NCBI GenBank assembly: GCA_963678705.1
Contig: OY783220.1
Location: 1,943,001 to 2,007,000 of the forward strand
Length of the DNA: 64,000 bases
Origin: Panorpa germanica
Taxonomy: Eukaryota > Arthropoda > Insecta > Mecoptera > Panorpidae
Direction: 5' to 3'
Shown here: positions 35,016 to 48,121 of the stretch, in pieces
How the letters are laid out: each line of letters opens with the position of its first letter
How positions within the stretch are numbered: the stretch's first letter is position 1
Position numbers and translations under genes: made by a program
Notes under the pieces: generated by a model
Database searches by the model: none
Seen by the model: the letters and a program-made list of their open reading frames with translations, nothing else
Told to the model about the DNA's origin: nothing

Positions 35016-35458
35016 GGGTCGGCGCTCGAAGTGTTACTAATTTTACGCTGCTGTAGCAACCAAACGGCTAATGACAGCGCGCTCTTTTTTTGACAAGCGT
35101 CAGTGTATTATGTTGTTTACAAGCCTACAGAATATCGTTTACGTCGCAGTTAAAAAAAGTTATCGAAATGGAATTCAAACGCAACAGTGTTATTGTTTTG
35201 TATTTGGCTGGAAAATCGCAACCTGCCTTTATTAATGAGCTCCGACATTTACATGTGAAGAAAATGTTTGTGTATCGAACCATTACATATTACAGTAATA
35301 CTGGTAGCATCAAAAAACGCCATGGAAGTGGACATCCAAAAACAGCAACATCTCCAGAAATGGTTCAAAAGGTGAAGGATAAAATTTCAGTGTCTGCTCG
35401 TAGCATGGGCCGCATATTAAAAAATGAACTACGGTTAGTAGGTAGTAGGAGTATTTAG
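35016..35458 (+). pseudogene. Mariner-like transposase, 5' end and N-terminal domain
   Basis: After TA (35014-35015) a terminal-repeat-like GGGTCGGCGCTCGAAGTG opens the element. Translation most likely starts at the ATG at 35168. The peptide MEFKRNSVIVLYLAGKSQPA continues with LRHLHVKKMFVYRTITYY, GSIKKRHGSGHPKTATSPEM and VQKVKDKI, then ILKNELRL. This is the paired helix-turn-helix DNA-binding half of a Tc1/mariner-group transposase. Stretches before SARSMGRILKNEL are shorter than in the family, so some residues are deleted. The catalytic half is absent, and the frame ends at 35456-35458 in foreign sequence. The upstream ATG at 35090 lies in the untranslated leader. Confidence 0.8.
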
Positions 35459-35494
35459 CAAGTTAGAAATTAGTTTACAGCAAGAAATTAAACC

Positions 35495-35565
35495 TTGGAA
35501 TTAGTTTGAGGCAAGCTAGCAAGTGTCAAACTGCACTGCAAGACTTTTTGAGTTTACCGCAGTAT
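35495..35565 (+). repeat. Short dispersed repeat K, copy 1
   Basis: CTTGGAATTAGTTTGAGGCA then AGCTAGCAAGTGTCAAACT and CACTGCAAGA. Related copies are at 43823-43885 (plus), 53518-53550 (minus, partial) and 54437-54500 (plus). Confidence 0.65.
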
Positions 35566-35569
35566 TTAA

Positions 35570-36380
35570 ACAAAAATGTCTTATACTCGTAATAATTATG
35601 TCCATTAGAATATGTTTAATAAGACAAACACACTCTATTAACATCTCAATCCACAGATAAAACATGTCGCCCTTAATCTAAAAAATTTCAAGCACTGTAA
35701 ATGCCTAAACACATATCTTCGAAATGACAAATTCTGTACACATTCAAGTAAATTATTAAACGTTAAGAATTCATAAATATTCCCGTTTAGGCAGTGTCTG
35801 ATTAATGTATAAAATTTCCACATAATTAAGACATCATATTAAATATTTGAGTTATTACAGAAACGAATTTTTGCAATTCTAATTTATTTTTCGTAATTTA
35901 TGTGATTTAGTTCAACATTGTGTAAATGTTGATACACTAATTGCAGATAGTCTGCATCAGAATTAAATAAGAAATGAATAAATAAATATACATTAATAAG
36001 TAAGTACATATACATCTATTGACACAGTTTGCCAAGAAACATACCATATAGAGTACTGGATGCCCAAGTACACAGTACAGTCTTAATTAAATACATTTTT
36101 ATGATAAGAACTGATAACACAATGCAATGTATTATCACGTTAACATTGACCTTGAATTATTTTATTATGAGACTATTTTTAATATAATCGCATCTGAATA
36201 TTTGGAGTTCGAGTATACTTGTAATAGAAGCGTATGCCGCATATTTAAATTGGTTATTGTACTTTGGGTCCGTATCCGGTTATTTCTTAACCAATTAAAA
36301 TTACTCAGTGATATTCTGTGATTAACTCTTTTCTCTTATTTTAGAGGGACCCTGTTAAACACAGTTATGCCCCATAAAAC
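35570..36380. other. AT-rich, no gene seen
   Basis: No coding or repeat evidence. Confidence 0.5.
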
Positions 36381-36384
36381 ATAT

Positions 36385-36660
36385 AGATATACATACTATA
36401 TTCTAGGTATTAATATTCTTGTATATTGCATATCCTATGTATATGCTGTTGTGATGTAAAACCTACACTGTATGTCATATGTATGTGCAAATGTAAAAGT
36501 TTGACCATATTTAAACATTGTTGCATGTCATAGTATGTACTGTCTAGTATGTACTGTCTATTATTATTATTATTGTTATTCATTTCATGTATATATAATT
36601 TATATAGAGGATATTATTTTCACATTATAGAGCATATATGAATATACGGGGAATATGTAA
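36385..36660 (+). repeat. Dispersed repeat E, copy 3 (uninterrupted)
   Basis: The best uninterrupted copy. It holds CCTACACTGTATGTCATATG, a small (ATT)n run near 36560 and GATATTATTTTCACATTATA at the end. Confidence 0.85.
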
Positions 36661-37300
36661 TATTATTTGGTTGCATTTAGGGATCATCTAACAAACATAA
36701 TAATAATAGTTATCTTCTACATAAACAATGTTACCTAATATACAACGTTTTGTAATCAATTTTTCTGCTTTTTGTAAAATGACTCTACTTTTTTACGTGT
36801 CAACATACTCATAAAACTTTTTTAGTATTTTAGGTTTTTTTAATAATCAGTTTCGTTTAAAGAAAATTTTACCAATAGTTGAGGTAATACACAGATTTCG
36901 CGTTTTTGTATGTGATATTCAAATCTAATTAGAAATCTATCTTAGATCTTACTGCAAAAGTAAGAGGTGTCCTAGATTTCTTGTGGAAACTATTGTAAAT
37001 TTTCTTAAAATCTGGTGCTTCTATTCACGAGTATACGAGTATGTTGCGTTTATTCTTTGGGTTTATATAATATCATGTTAATAAAATTTCTTATGTAATA
37101 TTACATATTAAACTATAGTATATTTGTAATAAATTTTACTTAATATCTTTACTTAGTGAAGATGTAATATAATTATGTTAAACTTCGGTAAATAATAAAA
37201 TATAACGTTATATAAAAAATATTACATTAAATAATACACATCTCTATGTTTTGTTTTTAACGGAAGGTTAAATACAAAACTTTTTTGTGGGTTTTTACTT
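36661..37300. other. AT-rich, diverged repeat traces
   Basis: AATTATGTTAAACTTCGGTA at 37171 recurs as AATTATGTTAAACTTTGGTA at 39222, which suggests an old repeat. No gene. Confidence 0.45.
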
Positions 37301-37304
37301 ATAA

Positions 37305-37622
37305 ACTAGCTGACTCGACCACACTGTCCAAATTTCAATAATTTTTTCACAATTCAACTGAAAATAAACAACTGAATCAGATTTTCCTCACTATCAGCTT
37401 AATTCACAATTTGAAAATCAGCTGCCAAACGAATTTTGTGTACATAGTAATAAAAATTCCATATAAAAAGCACTTTTAGTTTTTTCTCTATTTTCAAAAC
37501 AAATTTTCCAATTTTTCTTTCTCTAAACTCATACATTTAAAGAAAATAGCTAAATTGGTCCAGTGGTTCTCAAGCGATGCGCTTACCAATGAACAGCATT
37601 TAATTTTTATTTATTTAGAAGA
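37305..37622 (+). repeat. Interspersed repeat, AACTAGCTGA head and TACCAATGAACAGCATTT tail
   Basis: The head ACTAGCTGACTCGACC and the tail TTGGTCCAGTGGTTCTCAAG, then GCGCTTACCAATGAACAGC, are typical of a widespread insect repeat related in type to 34664-35000. Noncoding. Confidence 0.6.
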
Positions 37623-40170
37623 AGAATAATAAAACTAAAAGCCAGAATAATTTCTTTTAATACCAATTTCTACAAACAGTTTAGAATATTTCGTTCAACA
37701 CGTAAACTATCCAAATGATTGATAAGTTCTTCTGCTGACTACTCTCCTTACAGCATCCCCAGCCGCTAGAGCTGAAGCTGCTCTGAATCACTTTGAGTAA
37801 ACAATATGATAATAATACGTGATAAATTTAGTCCGTTGTTTGTTATTATAATGTTATTTTTAAATAAACCTATTTTTAAGGCCATCTCTGTTGTATTCGT
37901 GTGATCTTCATGTGACTGTGATGTGTGTTCAACCCTTTTGAACATTTTAAAGTTATCTTATCCAAATAAACAACCTTACTCGTACTATGTATGGTTGCCA
38001 CTGAAAAAATATTCTTAAAATGTCTACAGAAATTAAGATATAAAAATGTTATAGTGCTTAACTGAAATTAGGGAGAAACGGGTGTATTAAGGAAAGGACG
38101 AAATTAAAGGCATCAGCAAGAAATATCCAGGAAAATTAAAAGATCATCCAAATGGACCAACAAGGAAGCTGAAACGCAAAAATCTAATGAACTTTTCAAC
38201 AACAACATAGAAGTAATTTCCTTAATACGTTAAGCTAAAGAGTACGTCATCGGTGGATAGCAAGCTCACATGTCATTTTCATGTATCACCAAAATTTGAA
38301 GAATGGCCTTTGGGACAAATTGTAAATTATGAATTAAAATAAATTTAAAAAAATAATAATAATTAGTCATTAGTTTGTTTTAAACATTCTTTCGTGTATT
38401 TAGGGTTTATCCAGCACAACAAAAGTAATCTGATAGGTAAACGATTTTATCTAATATACAATGTTTAGTGACGTATTTTACTGTTTTTTTTTTAAATAAA
38501 TCTACGCAAATGTTTTTAGAAATCAAGAGTGAATTATATTCAACGTTGGAAAAATTCTCGCAATCGAATACGACTATTTTCAACGTTGGGCGTATATAAT
38601 ATATATGTATATTTTATTTTATTTTAACACAATTATATTTTCTTATTGCTTACATTTTCTCATCATCAATCCTTAATTAATTCTTAGTAATAAAATTAGT
38701 GTGACATCCCATTCCGTTTGTTCAAATCTCGTGTATTTTAAAAATCAACCGAAAAAGTTCAAACTGAATTTTTAAATGAAAGGATATTACAACATTTAAA
38801 ATAAAACGTTATTTGATAAATGAAAAAGGCTTTGAATTTAAAATAAAACCCAATATTGCTCAGACATTTATAATTTTATTATAAATATATTTTCTTAATG
38901 TAAATTATACATGTAATAAACCCCACAAAACACAATTCCATGTATTTGCGTAACATAAAAAAAAACATTACATAAAAAACAAATCTTTTGATATAAATTT
39001 TCTGACGAAAATTAACCTTTCTTGCATGGTTATATAACTTTACATATTAAACTGATATATCAATAACAGATTTTAAATGTATTTTGCATTTTATCTATAA
39101 ACAATGTAGACAAGAATCGTATAACATTTAGACAAATCGAAAAGAATCGTACTAGAATCGTATAGGATACGTACGAGATTTAGAAATATTGTTTGCAGGG
39201 TATTTACTGACAATGTAACAAAATTATGTTAAACTTTGGTAAATAATAAACGTAATGTTAGGTATAAATTTATAATATATAATACGTGAAATATTAGTAA
39301 GTCTTGTCTAAATAAAATTTTGCGCGTATTAAAGATAATAATAGCGGGACGTAAAATTCTTAGCGTAGGTACAAATAAATAGAAGTAATATTTTTGCTCA
39401 GTCAGTATTATTTACCGGTCATCCTTTCATCAAAATTCAATTTATCCAGCATCCCAAACAAGTAATGAGATAACACCAACATAATAAAATCAATACCTCT
39501 TAATAAATCACATTAATTTTTATTTTGACAATACGGTACATTTTTGTTTCCTGTTTTCGCCTGTACCTACATTTACGTGAAACACACGCACTCGCTCCAA
39601 AATAAGCCGTCAAGGTTACGATATAGATCCGAAATGCCTTAGGGCTCAAGGGAATAGAAATGGTACAGTCACTGTCCTTTTTGGAAGGATTCAAGGACTC
39701 CAGGTTCCAGGATTCGTAGGATTCGGGAAAATCAAGTGAGGCAGGACAGCATTCACAGTATCCACATCCCTTATTACCCTTCGTTCTTCCGTTTAGCCTT
39801 CACCTTAGGAGCTACCCCAATCAAAAAACATTCCCTAGCACAAAAGGAAGGTGGTAACAGGATTATATATTGACTATACTTACTTATTTATTATTTGATT
39901 GGATCTCAGCTTCTGGATTATGATGTAATGTGATGTGTCGTTGAATGTTTGAAAGTGTTTTTATATACAGAAGTTGTTTTAGATCAACCTGCACGTAAAA
40001 TTAAAGCAACAATGCGAACAATTATATATTCTTCATTCTAAATTTAAGGAACTTTGTCCATTTATTCTACTTTTGAGTAAATGTGCTGTAATCAATGGTG
40101 CACTCTCTTTTAAATATAACAGTTATTTAATAAAAACACATTTGCGTTTTAGAAACCAAATATTTTTAAA
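37623..40170. other. No gene recognised; less AT-rich block 39540-39850
   Basis: 39650-39740 has a chain of GGATTC/AGGACTCC words. 38040-38330 has weak open stretches without motif. The remainder is AT-rich. Confidence 0.4.
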
Positions 40171-40179
40171 TTTAATTTA

Positions 40180-40315
40180 CTTTGAACTGTATAGCATATG
40201 GAATTATCATACTGGGCAACATTTTTAACTTAGCACTCAATTTATTTTTCTTTGTTTTTTTTTAGAATCTTACAAGATCCAATGTATCTAAATTAAAAAT
40301 ACTACATTAAAAAAA
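40180..40315. repeat. Dispersed repeat B, copy 2
   Basis: GTATAGCATATGG, TCTTACAAGATCCAATGTAT and AAATACTACATTAAA match 8990-9150. Confidence 0.6.
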
Positions 40316-40489
40316 ACTGTATTATATTATAACGCCCAAAATGTGACAATCTGTTAAAAAGGAAGTAGGATTAATTTTTAAAACAAGTTCAATGTCAGCT
40401 TGTTGAAAATATAGAAATAAAAACCATTTCTATTATTAATTGTTATTAAAAACTGCAATTTAAATTATTCCACATTCAATTTTGATACC

Positions 40490-40725
40490 AGACTGCTGTG
40501 TCTTTGAGTTGGATCACTGGACCAGATTTTTTCATCGGTGTGGTTGTTATTATATTAAATTGATTATGTACATACATAATCGTAAACCTAGTAAACAACA
40601 GCGTTGCTCACATATATGAGGCCACGAACATAAATAGTGCCAACATAGTAGAAGGTCGTTGGTGATAGAATTTAGCATCGGAATAGGCTGACACTAAATA
40701 AATTAAATAGAAAAAAATGTATATT
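40490..40725. repeat. Dispersed repeat A, copy 2
   Basis: Matches 8000-8255 in the same orientation. Here B precedes A, while at 8-9 kb A precedes B. Confidence 0.75.
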
Positions 40726-41700
40726 AGGAAAAAAACATTTTAGCCCGCCAAACATAGTTACTTGTATTAAGATTTTCCTACTTAAAGAGTTATCCACTAA
40801 TTACGTCATATGCAAAGTTGGAGAGGGAGTTCGTATAGTTGCTTTTGCATTAATTATATATGGGGTAGTATTTGGTTTCTATTAAACTAAGATCATACAA
40901 ATCTATATTTATATTAATACATTTTATATTAATTTTCATAATTAATTACACTGTAAACTAAATTCGAAGGGCAACGGCAATTTAAATGTTTGATGACCTA
41001 AATTCATGGTGATTGACCTCATTTTCCTCATTGATCTAACACTTTCTTGAATAGTAGATCATGGTCACATGGGTCCTTTTCTTATTTCTGTTGGATTCTA
41101 GTTCAGCGCTCTACGAATCTACGCTACATCACACTACACACGCTACGAACTTCACAACAAAGCTCTTCCTAAGTTTCCTCGTCTAGCGGCATGTTTTCCG
41201 TGTATCGGATAGTTCAAGGGCATTCAGCTCACTGAATATTTGACAACGACTTTACAAAGAACGAATACTTCAAAAATACAAAATAATTTGCCATTATTTT
41301 AAGTTTAATTATAATTTGCAATTTATAATTAAACAGGCTTTGTAATATTACATTATATTAACCTAAAGAAAATTATTTATGAGGTAAACTTTTGTATGTT
41401 AAATAAACCTTGTAATGCGCTCTTATCACAATAGAAATTAAAATAATTGCCATTCAAAGGGGCTATGGAATGAAGCACCCTTGTGAGGTGTCTTAATACT
41501 CTAATGCCAATACCATCCTGTATATGTAATAGTTTTAGAAAATTGAATATTGTGGTTTTTATGCCACATACAGTTTTCCCAAAGTTTTTCAAATTGGTAC
41601 ACTTGGTTCTTTACTACTTCAGGAAACGTAATTTTCTACTATATTAACTTACAATTCTATATATAAGGTACCTGTGTATAACTGGATATTATAATTTCCA
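40726..41700. other. No gene recognised
   Basis: 40980-41270 is less AT-rich and apparently single-copy. The 71-codon minus frame at 41377-41592 has no recognisable motif. Confidence 0.4.
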
Positions 41701-41703
41701 AGA

Positions 41704-41834
41704 AAAGGTCAGTTATTAGTATATTTTAAATATAGCACGAGTATATATATACAAAAAAAAATTGAATATATTTTTATAGAAATATATATGTATATATTGG
41801 CACTATATTTAAAATATACTGATAACTGACCTTT
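41704..41834. repeat. Foldback element with 35-bp arms
   Basis: 41704-41738 (AAAGGTCAGTTATTAGTATA and onward to ATAGCAC) pairs with 41800-41834, with only two mismatches. The AT-rich loop is 61 nt. Too short to code. It could be a tiny MITE or, if transcribed, a stem-loop RNA. Confidence 0.85.
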
Positions 41835-42167
41835 CATTAAATAACTTTGTTTTGTCAGTTCTAATTTTGTTTTTATTTTGATGAATGTCGAGCATTTTGA
41901 CAGTAGAATAGAATATCTGTTGAAAACATTTGTTTATGTTGTTTACAAGATAGTTGCTAAAATGTAAACAACAGAACATACTTAGCGTGGTGTTTGTGTA
42001 TCAACTATGAAATATGCTGAGAAAATGCTTTATAAATATCTCAATTTTAAATCTATAACAGAAATATTATCATGACATCTACAATGTAATAAATATATAC
42101 TCTTTTCTGAAAATGTTGAACGCGTAGTACTTTACAATAAGCTTTCATTATGTTATAAATACAGCTA

Positions 42168-43167
42168 CAGTAGACCTCTCTATAACGCGGATAATGTATT
42201 AGCTATCAGGAAATAGCGATAAAGCAAAAGATTTTTGACTAGAGCTAACTACACTGTACACATTTTTGTGAAATTTAACACTGTTAAATATTTTCTTCAA
42301 TTTTCTACAGATTTAACAGAATGAGTATAGAAAAAGGATTGTAAATCAAATAACATAATAATACAATAATTAATACCTAGGTTTTAATTATCATTATTTC
42401 ACCATATGTGAAATTTTAAAATATTTTTAATAGATATTGAAATACAAAATACCTAGGAAAGACGCATGTCAAAACGAAAAAAGAGGAACTGAACATAAAA
42501 TACAGGAATATGTATTGGCTAATTGGGCGACGCTCTGAACTAAACATTGAAAACAAGTTGGTTATATATAAACAAGTGCTAAAGCCACGTGTGGACGTAT
42601 GGAGTGCAACTCTGGGGTTGCACCAAGAAATGGAACATTAAAGAAATACGAAAAACGTTCCAAAATAAAGTTCTGCGAGGAATAGTTGATGCACCGTGGT
42701 ATATCCGCAATGACGACATACATAGAGACCTGAAGATTTACACAGTCGGAGAAGAAATCAAATCTATAGCAGCAAAGCACGAATTCTAACCACGAAAACA
42801 TCGCCGTGACGCAAATGTTGCTTGATAGTAATGATGTTCTAAGACTTCGCAGGACTAAATCCTTGGACTTAGTGATCTAATCATGTAGAATTGTTTATTG
42901 GAGCAATATCTACCACACCGTGTAATTATTGAAATGTAAGCTACTATATAAGTATAGTAAGTAGGTATAGATACTTAGTTGTAGTAAAAAGAAAGTAGAT
43001 CTGGATATGAATAAAACAAAATCAATTTTCTCTTTAGAATATTGTTAATATTTTTAACAGTGTGGTGTTGCATGAGGGACAGCTTTGAAGAAAATAGACG
43101 TGTAATATTTTTGTCGAATTGAAGGAACGCACACTATAAGGAATTTGCGTTATACGGGTATCTACTG
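42168..43167. mobile_element. pogo/Tigger-like MITE carrying a nested retrotransposon
   Basis: The left end is CAGTAGACCTCTCTATAACG and the right end (minus) CAGTAGATACCCGTATAACG, with TA on both sides (42166-42167, 43168-43169). TA duplication and CAGT-RGA ends suit the pogo/Tigger group. TCAATTTTCT occurs at 42297-42306 and 43022-43031 and may be the target duplication of the retrotransposon. Without that insert the element would be about 275 bp. Confidence 0.75.
42441..42890 (+). pseudogene. Jockey-type non-LTR reverse transcriptase, C-terminal end
   Basis: One frame reads NTKYLGKTHVKTKKEELN, KYRNMYWLIGRRSELNIENK and LVIYKQVLKP. After a frameshift near 42586, the next frame (42589-42789) reads VWTYGVQLWGCTKK, FQNKVLRGIVDAPWYIRND and IHRDLKIYTVGEEI. 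These are the thumb and C-terminal signatures of Jockey ORF2. Degraded coding may extend to about 42890, and AATAAA at 43011 could be its polyadenylation signal. The fingers/palm with the catalytic YxDD are missing (5' truncation), as is common for LINE copies. Confidence 0.85.
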
Positions 43168-43169
43168 TA

Positions 43170-45960
43170 TAAAACAAAAGGTGACCCTTTAATTTACCTC
43201 TTGTGAGCCACAAAATTAGCAAATACATTTCAAATGAGGATTATTTCCAAATAGTGGTGTATTGACAACCATTAAAGTGTGAGAGAAGCCTAAGGTAACA
43301 TGAATGTCTTGTGCTTAGCTTAGACTTACTCCATCTTCGTTCCAAAATTTTATTGTATGATTTACCTAAAATACATCTTTAAAAAGTTTTTCCAGACTTC
43401 TGTAAAGGTTTACCTGTATTTTCACAAATGATACTTCAGAGATATCAAAATATATTGTTAAAGAATGCGTAAGGATTTAGAGAATTCGATTCCTCGAATT
43501 GTAATCATTGGTATTGGGTGTGGCGTTATAAAGCTTCACGCACAAGAGCTTAAAATTCTCTCATTTTTGCAATGCGAAACAGGTTTATCAGTATTTCTAT
43601 ATAATAATAACTACTGGAATATGTTAAATATTTCCAAGAAAACTTTTTGAAAGAAGTGTTACTTAATGTAGTCGATATTTCTATAGCTCCTTCGCATGAT
43701 AGTGAATTGCAATGTGATCTTATGACGCGTATAGCATGTATAACGTGCTTCAGGTAGATTTTCTATAGCAAGTTCAATCCACTATACTTTCCTATATGTA
43801 CATCTCAGATACAAAATAATCCTTGGAATTAGCTTGTGGCAAGATAGTAAGTGCGAAACTCGCATTCCAAGATAATTTTTTATCTGGGATGTTTACAATG
43901 TAAAAGGTAGAGTGTAATACAGAACATGTGGTAGTACTATTAATTGAGCATATTCTTACTTACCCAAATAGATTGTCCGTTAGTAGTACTATCACGACTC
44001 CATCAATACTCAGTGCCGGCTCGAGGCACAAGCGAAAGAACATTGTGCGCCAAACTGAGGTGCTCTGACAAGTTGCGTTTCACTGTAAGGGCGGAGGCCT
44101 TAAATATTTTTTTCGTTCGTTCCATAAGGAACTTGTTATATATAAAAAATATAATATTTAATAATACTAAATACATGTTGAATATATTTAAATATTTTAT
44201 ATTACTATTTAAATTATGTTGAAAATGATCAAATGTCCCTTAGAGTTTATTTGCCTAGTTTATTTGCATTATATACAGTAGGTAATAAACCTTGTTTCCG
44301 GATTATTAAATATATTTAATTATAGGCCGCCCGGCCTATATTTGTAGATTTTTGTTATCCTAAAAAACTTTTGAGGACACATTTTTGGAAAATAAGTCTT
44401 TTTGTTTTCATTGCCGAAAGTGTTCACATATAAGCGTGCATTAATTTAGATTACTGAACAAACTAAATTTAATTAATCGAGTGATTCGTCTAAAACACAT
44501 AGGTAAGTTGAAATATGAAGGAAAGGAGAACCGATTAAAATGCCTTCCATTCAAAGAGACTACCAAATGGATCCCCTACATCGGGTGCTTTTGTCAATGA
44601 AATGAGGACTACTTTGCTCCCATTCATTTATTATCATTGTTTTATTATCATTATTAAAGTTGTAAAAGTGAAATTTGTTCAAAATTTTGTCCTCTTTAAA
44701 ATGGATCATAACAACTAAAGCTATAGAACCATATAGTATGGAGATATTTGAACGAAACCAAAAGAAGTCTATAAAAATTTTCTATACTCTAAGCTGCAGA
44801 ATGTTTGCTGAGGTCTGTCGAATTGGAAAACTTGATATGTTAAAACTAGTTTCATATTCAATACATGCAAGATGAAAAGAAAAAATTTATGACCAGTTCT
44901 TTTTTGCGGTAATGCCATTTTTTTTTTTTTTCTCTTACCCAATCTCGATATTACACTCTGCACTTCGTTCCAATTCGTAATAATCAAAATTTCAGCTTCT
45001 TGTTGGACATACACATTTATTATAGTATCGTCATTTTTCTGCTTTTGTTTCTATTACTACTTTCGAATTCTTCGAAAAGAAGTAGGCCATTATTTGAACT
45101 CATATTAGCGTGAATAAATGCTTTGTTAATAGAGCCGCTATTCTTTGTTTTTGGAATTTTCTCTTCTATAAAAGATGTATACGAAATGGCCCGGTTCCCA
45201 ATTAATTCGGAAATCATACACTTCTCTCTGGTGATTTTTATTTTTACAAATTCAAATAAAACTCACACAAATACATATATTCCTATGTATTGAATGTTAG
45301 TAGTAGTACTTGAATATAAATATTGAATAAATATACAATCAATATCAATTTAACTGTCAAAGAATCTGTATTATGTATTTCTGAGTACACCGTCTATGAA
45401 GATGTATTTACGAAAAGTACTTACACCAGGACTCGATGGCTCGGCTATGGGTACGGGAACGGGAACGGGAACGGTTTGCGGGTTGGTGGTTTGGTGTGGT
45501 GGCACTGGCAGCCGGTGAATAACCTTGTTGAAGATAAGTAACACAGAATATGGAGACATGTAAAGCTACAGCTAGATACATTGTGGGCGTAACAGCCCCG
45601 TGTGCTGTATGTCGTGTGCCATCGTTAGTAACTGAAACTGGGTGGGTTACAGGGAGGGCTGGAGTAGAGGAACGGGGGTTGTGTTGTGTTGGGAAAATGA
45701 TATGATGTGAGTTATATACCTATAACAGGTATTGTAGAATAACCGGGACAATAAGAAAACAAGGTAAACACATTAGATGATGTCAAAATAAATGAAAAGG
45801 ACAAATTACCCACTGAAATTAGAAAGTGATGATGCGCTAATTATATCAGGGAATCAATTAAACGGAATATTTATTCATGAAATGAACATTTTCTAGTTTC
45901 CTATATAATATTACCTATATATATTATTACATTATGCATTTCACATACAGGTTTTTCGTG
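43170..45960. other. Mixed: repeat K copy, hAT-like end, single-copy block
   Basis: 43823-43885 is repeat K copy 2. CAGTGCCGGCTCGAGGCA at 44011 looks like one hAT-type terminus. 45400-45720 is GC-richer and single-copy, with GTGTAAGTACTT on the minus strand at 45426-45415 as a possible splice donor. None of the small frames carries a known motif. Confidence 0.35.
45453..45474. repeat. (GGGAAC)n microsatellite
   Basis: Three to four perfect hexamers. On the minus strand they give a Val-Pro run in the 62-codon frame 45371-45559. Confidence 0.9.
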
Positions 45961-45964
45961 TATG

Positions 45965-46345
45965 ATGTTACCTTAAGTATGGTACACATACATGTGACAT
46001 CCAACGTTTGTTGTAAGAAGTTATACAACACGTCCACACTAGTGCAACATGCAATTTAATACGTCGGACGCTTTCATATTTCGAACGTATTCCTTCAACC
46101 TGCTTTTGAAAAGAAAATGCTTACCAAAAAAATGTAATATAACTCAGTTATTTAACAAGGTCTCTGTTAACTCGCGATTACCCTAGTCAAAGACAGGTTA
46201 GGTCTATTTCATTCGTCCATTTAAACACCATTATCAATAATTTTTATTTATTTATTCAACACAACTTAAAAAAACGTCAACGCACAATGAGATTCTACTG
46301 GAGACTAAGTAAGTACTCGATCCTTTTGACATTCACATTCAAAAC
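45965..46345 (-). repeat. Family D element, copy 2 (inverted)
   Basis: The reverse complement of about 12050-12425. It has CGACGCTTTCATATTTCGAA, GACGTCAACGCACAATGAGA-type words and AGTACTCGATCCTTTTG in the same order. Confidence 0.7.
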
Positions 46346-46349
46346 CGTA

Positions 46350-48113
46350 ATTTCTTTAGATGTTCCGACTTAGGTCTTTAAACAATACCTGGTAATATTT
46401 ATTGTAAAAGTATTTTATTTTAAAGCAATTCTAAAAGCCTTTAATTCTTATTAAAGACTTAACATTAAATCTTTGTATTCTAAAGTTTATTTAAATTGTC
46501 GATAATCAATCACTATTTTTATATTTATTTGAACAAGTGCTATTTTCTCATCCCTGTAATACCTGCTAAGCTTTAACCGTGTTTTTTTCATTATCAATTT
46601 TATATATGTTTTTATAAAAAACTGTCAACTCTTATGAGTGACAACACTCTATTTTAGTGTAACCATATTATTTATTTAACCCTTTAGCACTTGAATTGCC
46701 CTCGAAGCAACCATATTTATTAATAAAATAACTGTTTTTAATTGTCAATATTTTGAGAGCACTGGACGACGCTGACTGCGTCAATATTAAAAATATTTCA
46801 TAATGGTATTCATACGAGTATATCGTATAGTATAATAAAATAAAATAATAAAAGTAATAATGTATTAATATTACAAGTAGATGATAGCTATTATTAACTT
46901 TATTTTAATCTTAAGTAAAAGATAGTTTATGTAAGATAGTAGATGATTTTTTTTTAATTTAGCCCTCTTAATTTAGTTGCATAACCGTCTCACAAACCCT
47001 GAACCTTTATTATAAATAGAAGTAAGATTAATCATACATAATTTGTTATAATTTAATCAACCAATTATTATTTTTAATCATCTATGTTGTTAGAGTAATT
47101 GGCAATTTGTCTCACCCTTTGATTCATCTTAGTCTAATAACATATTTACTGTAAAATGATATCAACATAAGTCTTGTGTCCCTTATCGTCCTTTGAACCT
47201 GACACCCCTTGACGTTCGATCAAACTTATATAACTTATATTTCCCATAAGTCATTAATCGTGTTTGATCAATGGTAAACTAATAGATCAATAAGAACATC
47301 ATTATTTTGTAATAATTTTATTTATAATCGAATTTCTCTATAAATTTGCTTAATATTTGACCCTGTTTTGTTTACTAATAAACCTTTGTAAACCTAATTA
47401 TAACATCAAAACACAAAAACGAAACATTTGCATTCGTACATCAAATAAATTGGCCACATCAAACATTTACTACAATGATCATACGCGAGAGTCGCTACTC
47501 TCTATGTCTATGATACTAGGCGACTACACATTGTAAGCTCCGAGTAGCGAGCTTGCGTTAGTTGGGGTCAACTGGGAACTCTGTAGGCGTTGTGGAGGGG
47601 ATAGAGACATGCGGCATGATAAGAAAAGAGTGGGGATATAATCCCTTCCCCCTCTCTTCGTCCTTCGTACTGTACATCTTATATCTGTATTATAAGAGAG
47701 GGAGAGTAATGACCTAGTGCACTGAACTTGTGCGAGTGCTACGTCTGGTATGAAGAGTAGTGGGGATGGTTCGGGTTCGGGTTTGGGTTTGGGTTTGAGT
47801 CTGGGGTTTGAGTTAAGCTCCCATTCCATTCTACTCTATTCTAGTACAACTCAAACGATATAGAGTTTTTATATTATATGTAGTAATGCCAGTTGGGACT
47901 TGTATGTTTTGTGAGTGTGTGTGTGTTTGTTACTACGCCTGCAGGATAGGGATAGTTTTACTATAATGCATTTGTGTAGATTTTATGGGAGGGAGCTGCA
48001 TACAACTATTCTCAAAATGTTTCAAAAATCTTTTAACATTTTATTCAAAATTATAATTTGTGTATACTGTTGTTTTGTAACTTGATTTGGTTGTATTTCA
48101 ATAAGTTCTTTTA
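46350..48113. other. No gene recognised; single-copy block 47480-47830
   Basis: A (GGGTTY)n-like run lies at 47770-47812. The 101-codon minus frame 47524-47829 translates this run as Pro-Lys/Pro-Glu repeats and is doubtful. The rest is AT-rich. Confidence 0.4.
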
Positions 48114-48121
48114 ACTTAACT

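Noticed and set aside
45371-45559. Minus-strand exon with a VPVPVP run and possible donor at 45420
   Set aside because: The run is a hexanucleotide microsatellite, and there is no supporting acceptor or homologous protein.
47524-47829. 101-codon minus ORF with Pro-rich repeats
   Set aside because: The repeats come from a (GGGTTY)n microsatellite, and no splice or start context supports it.
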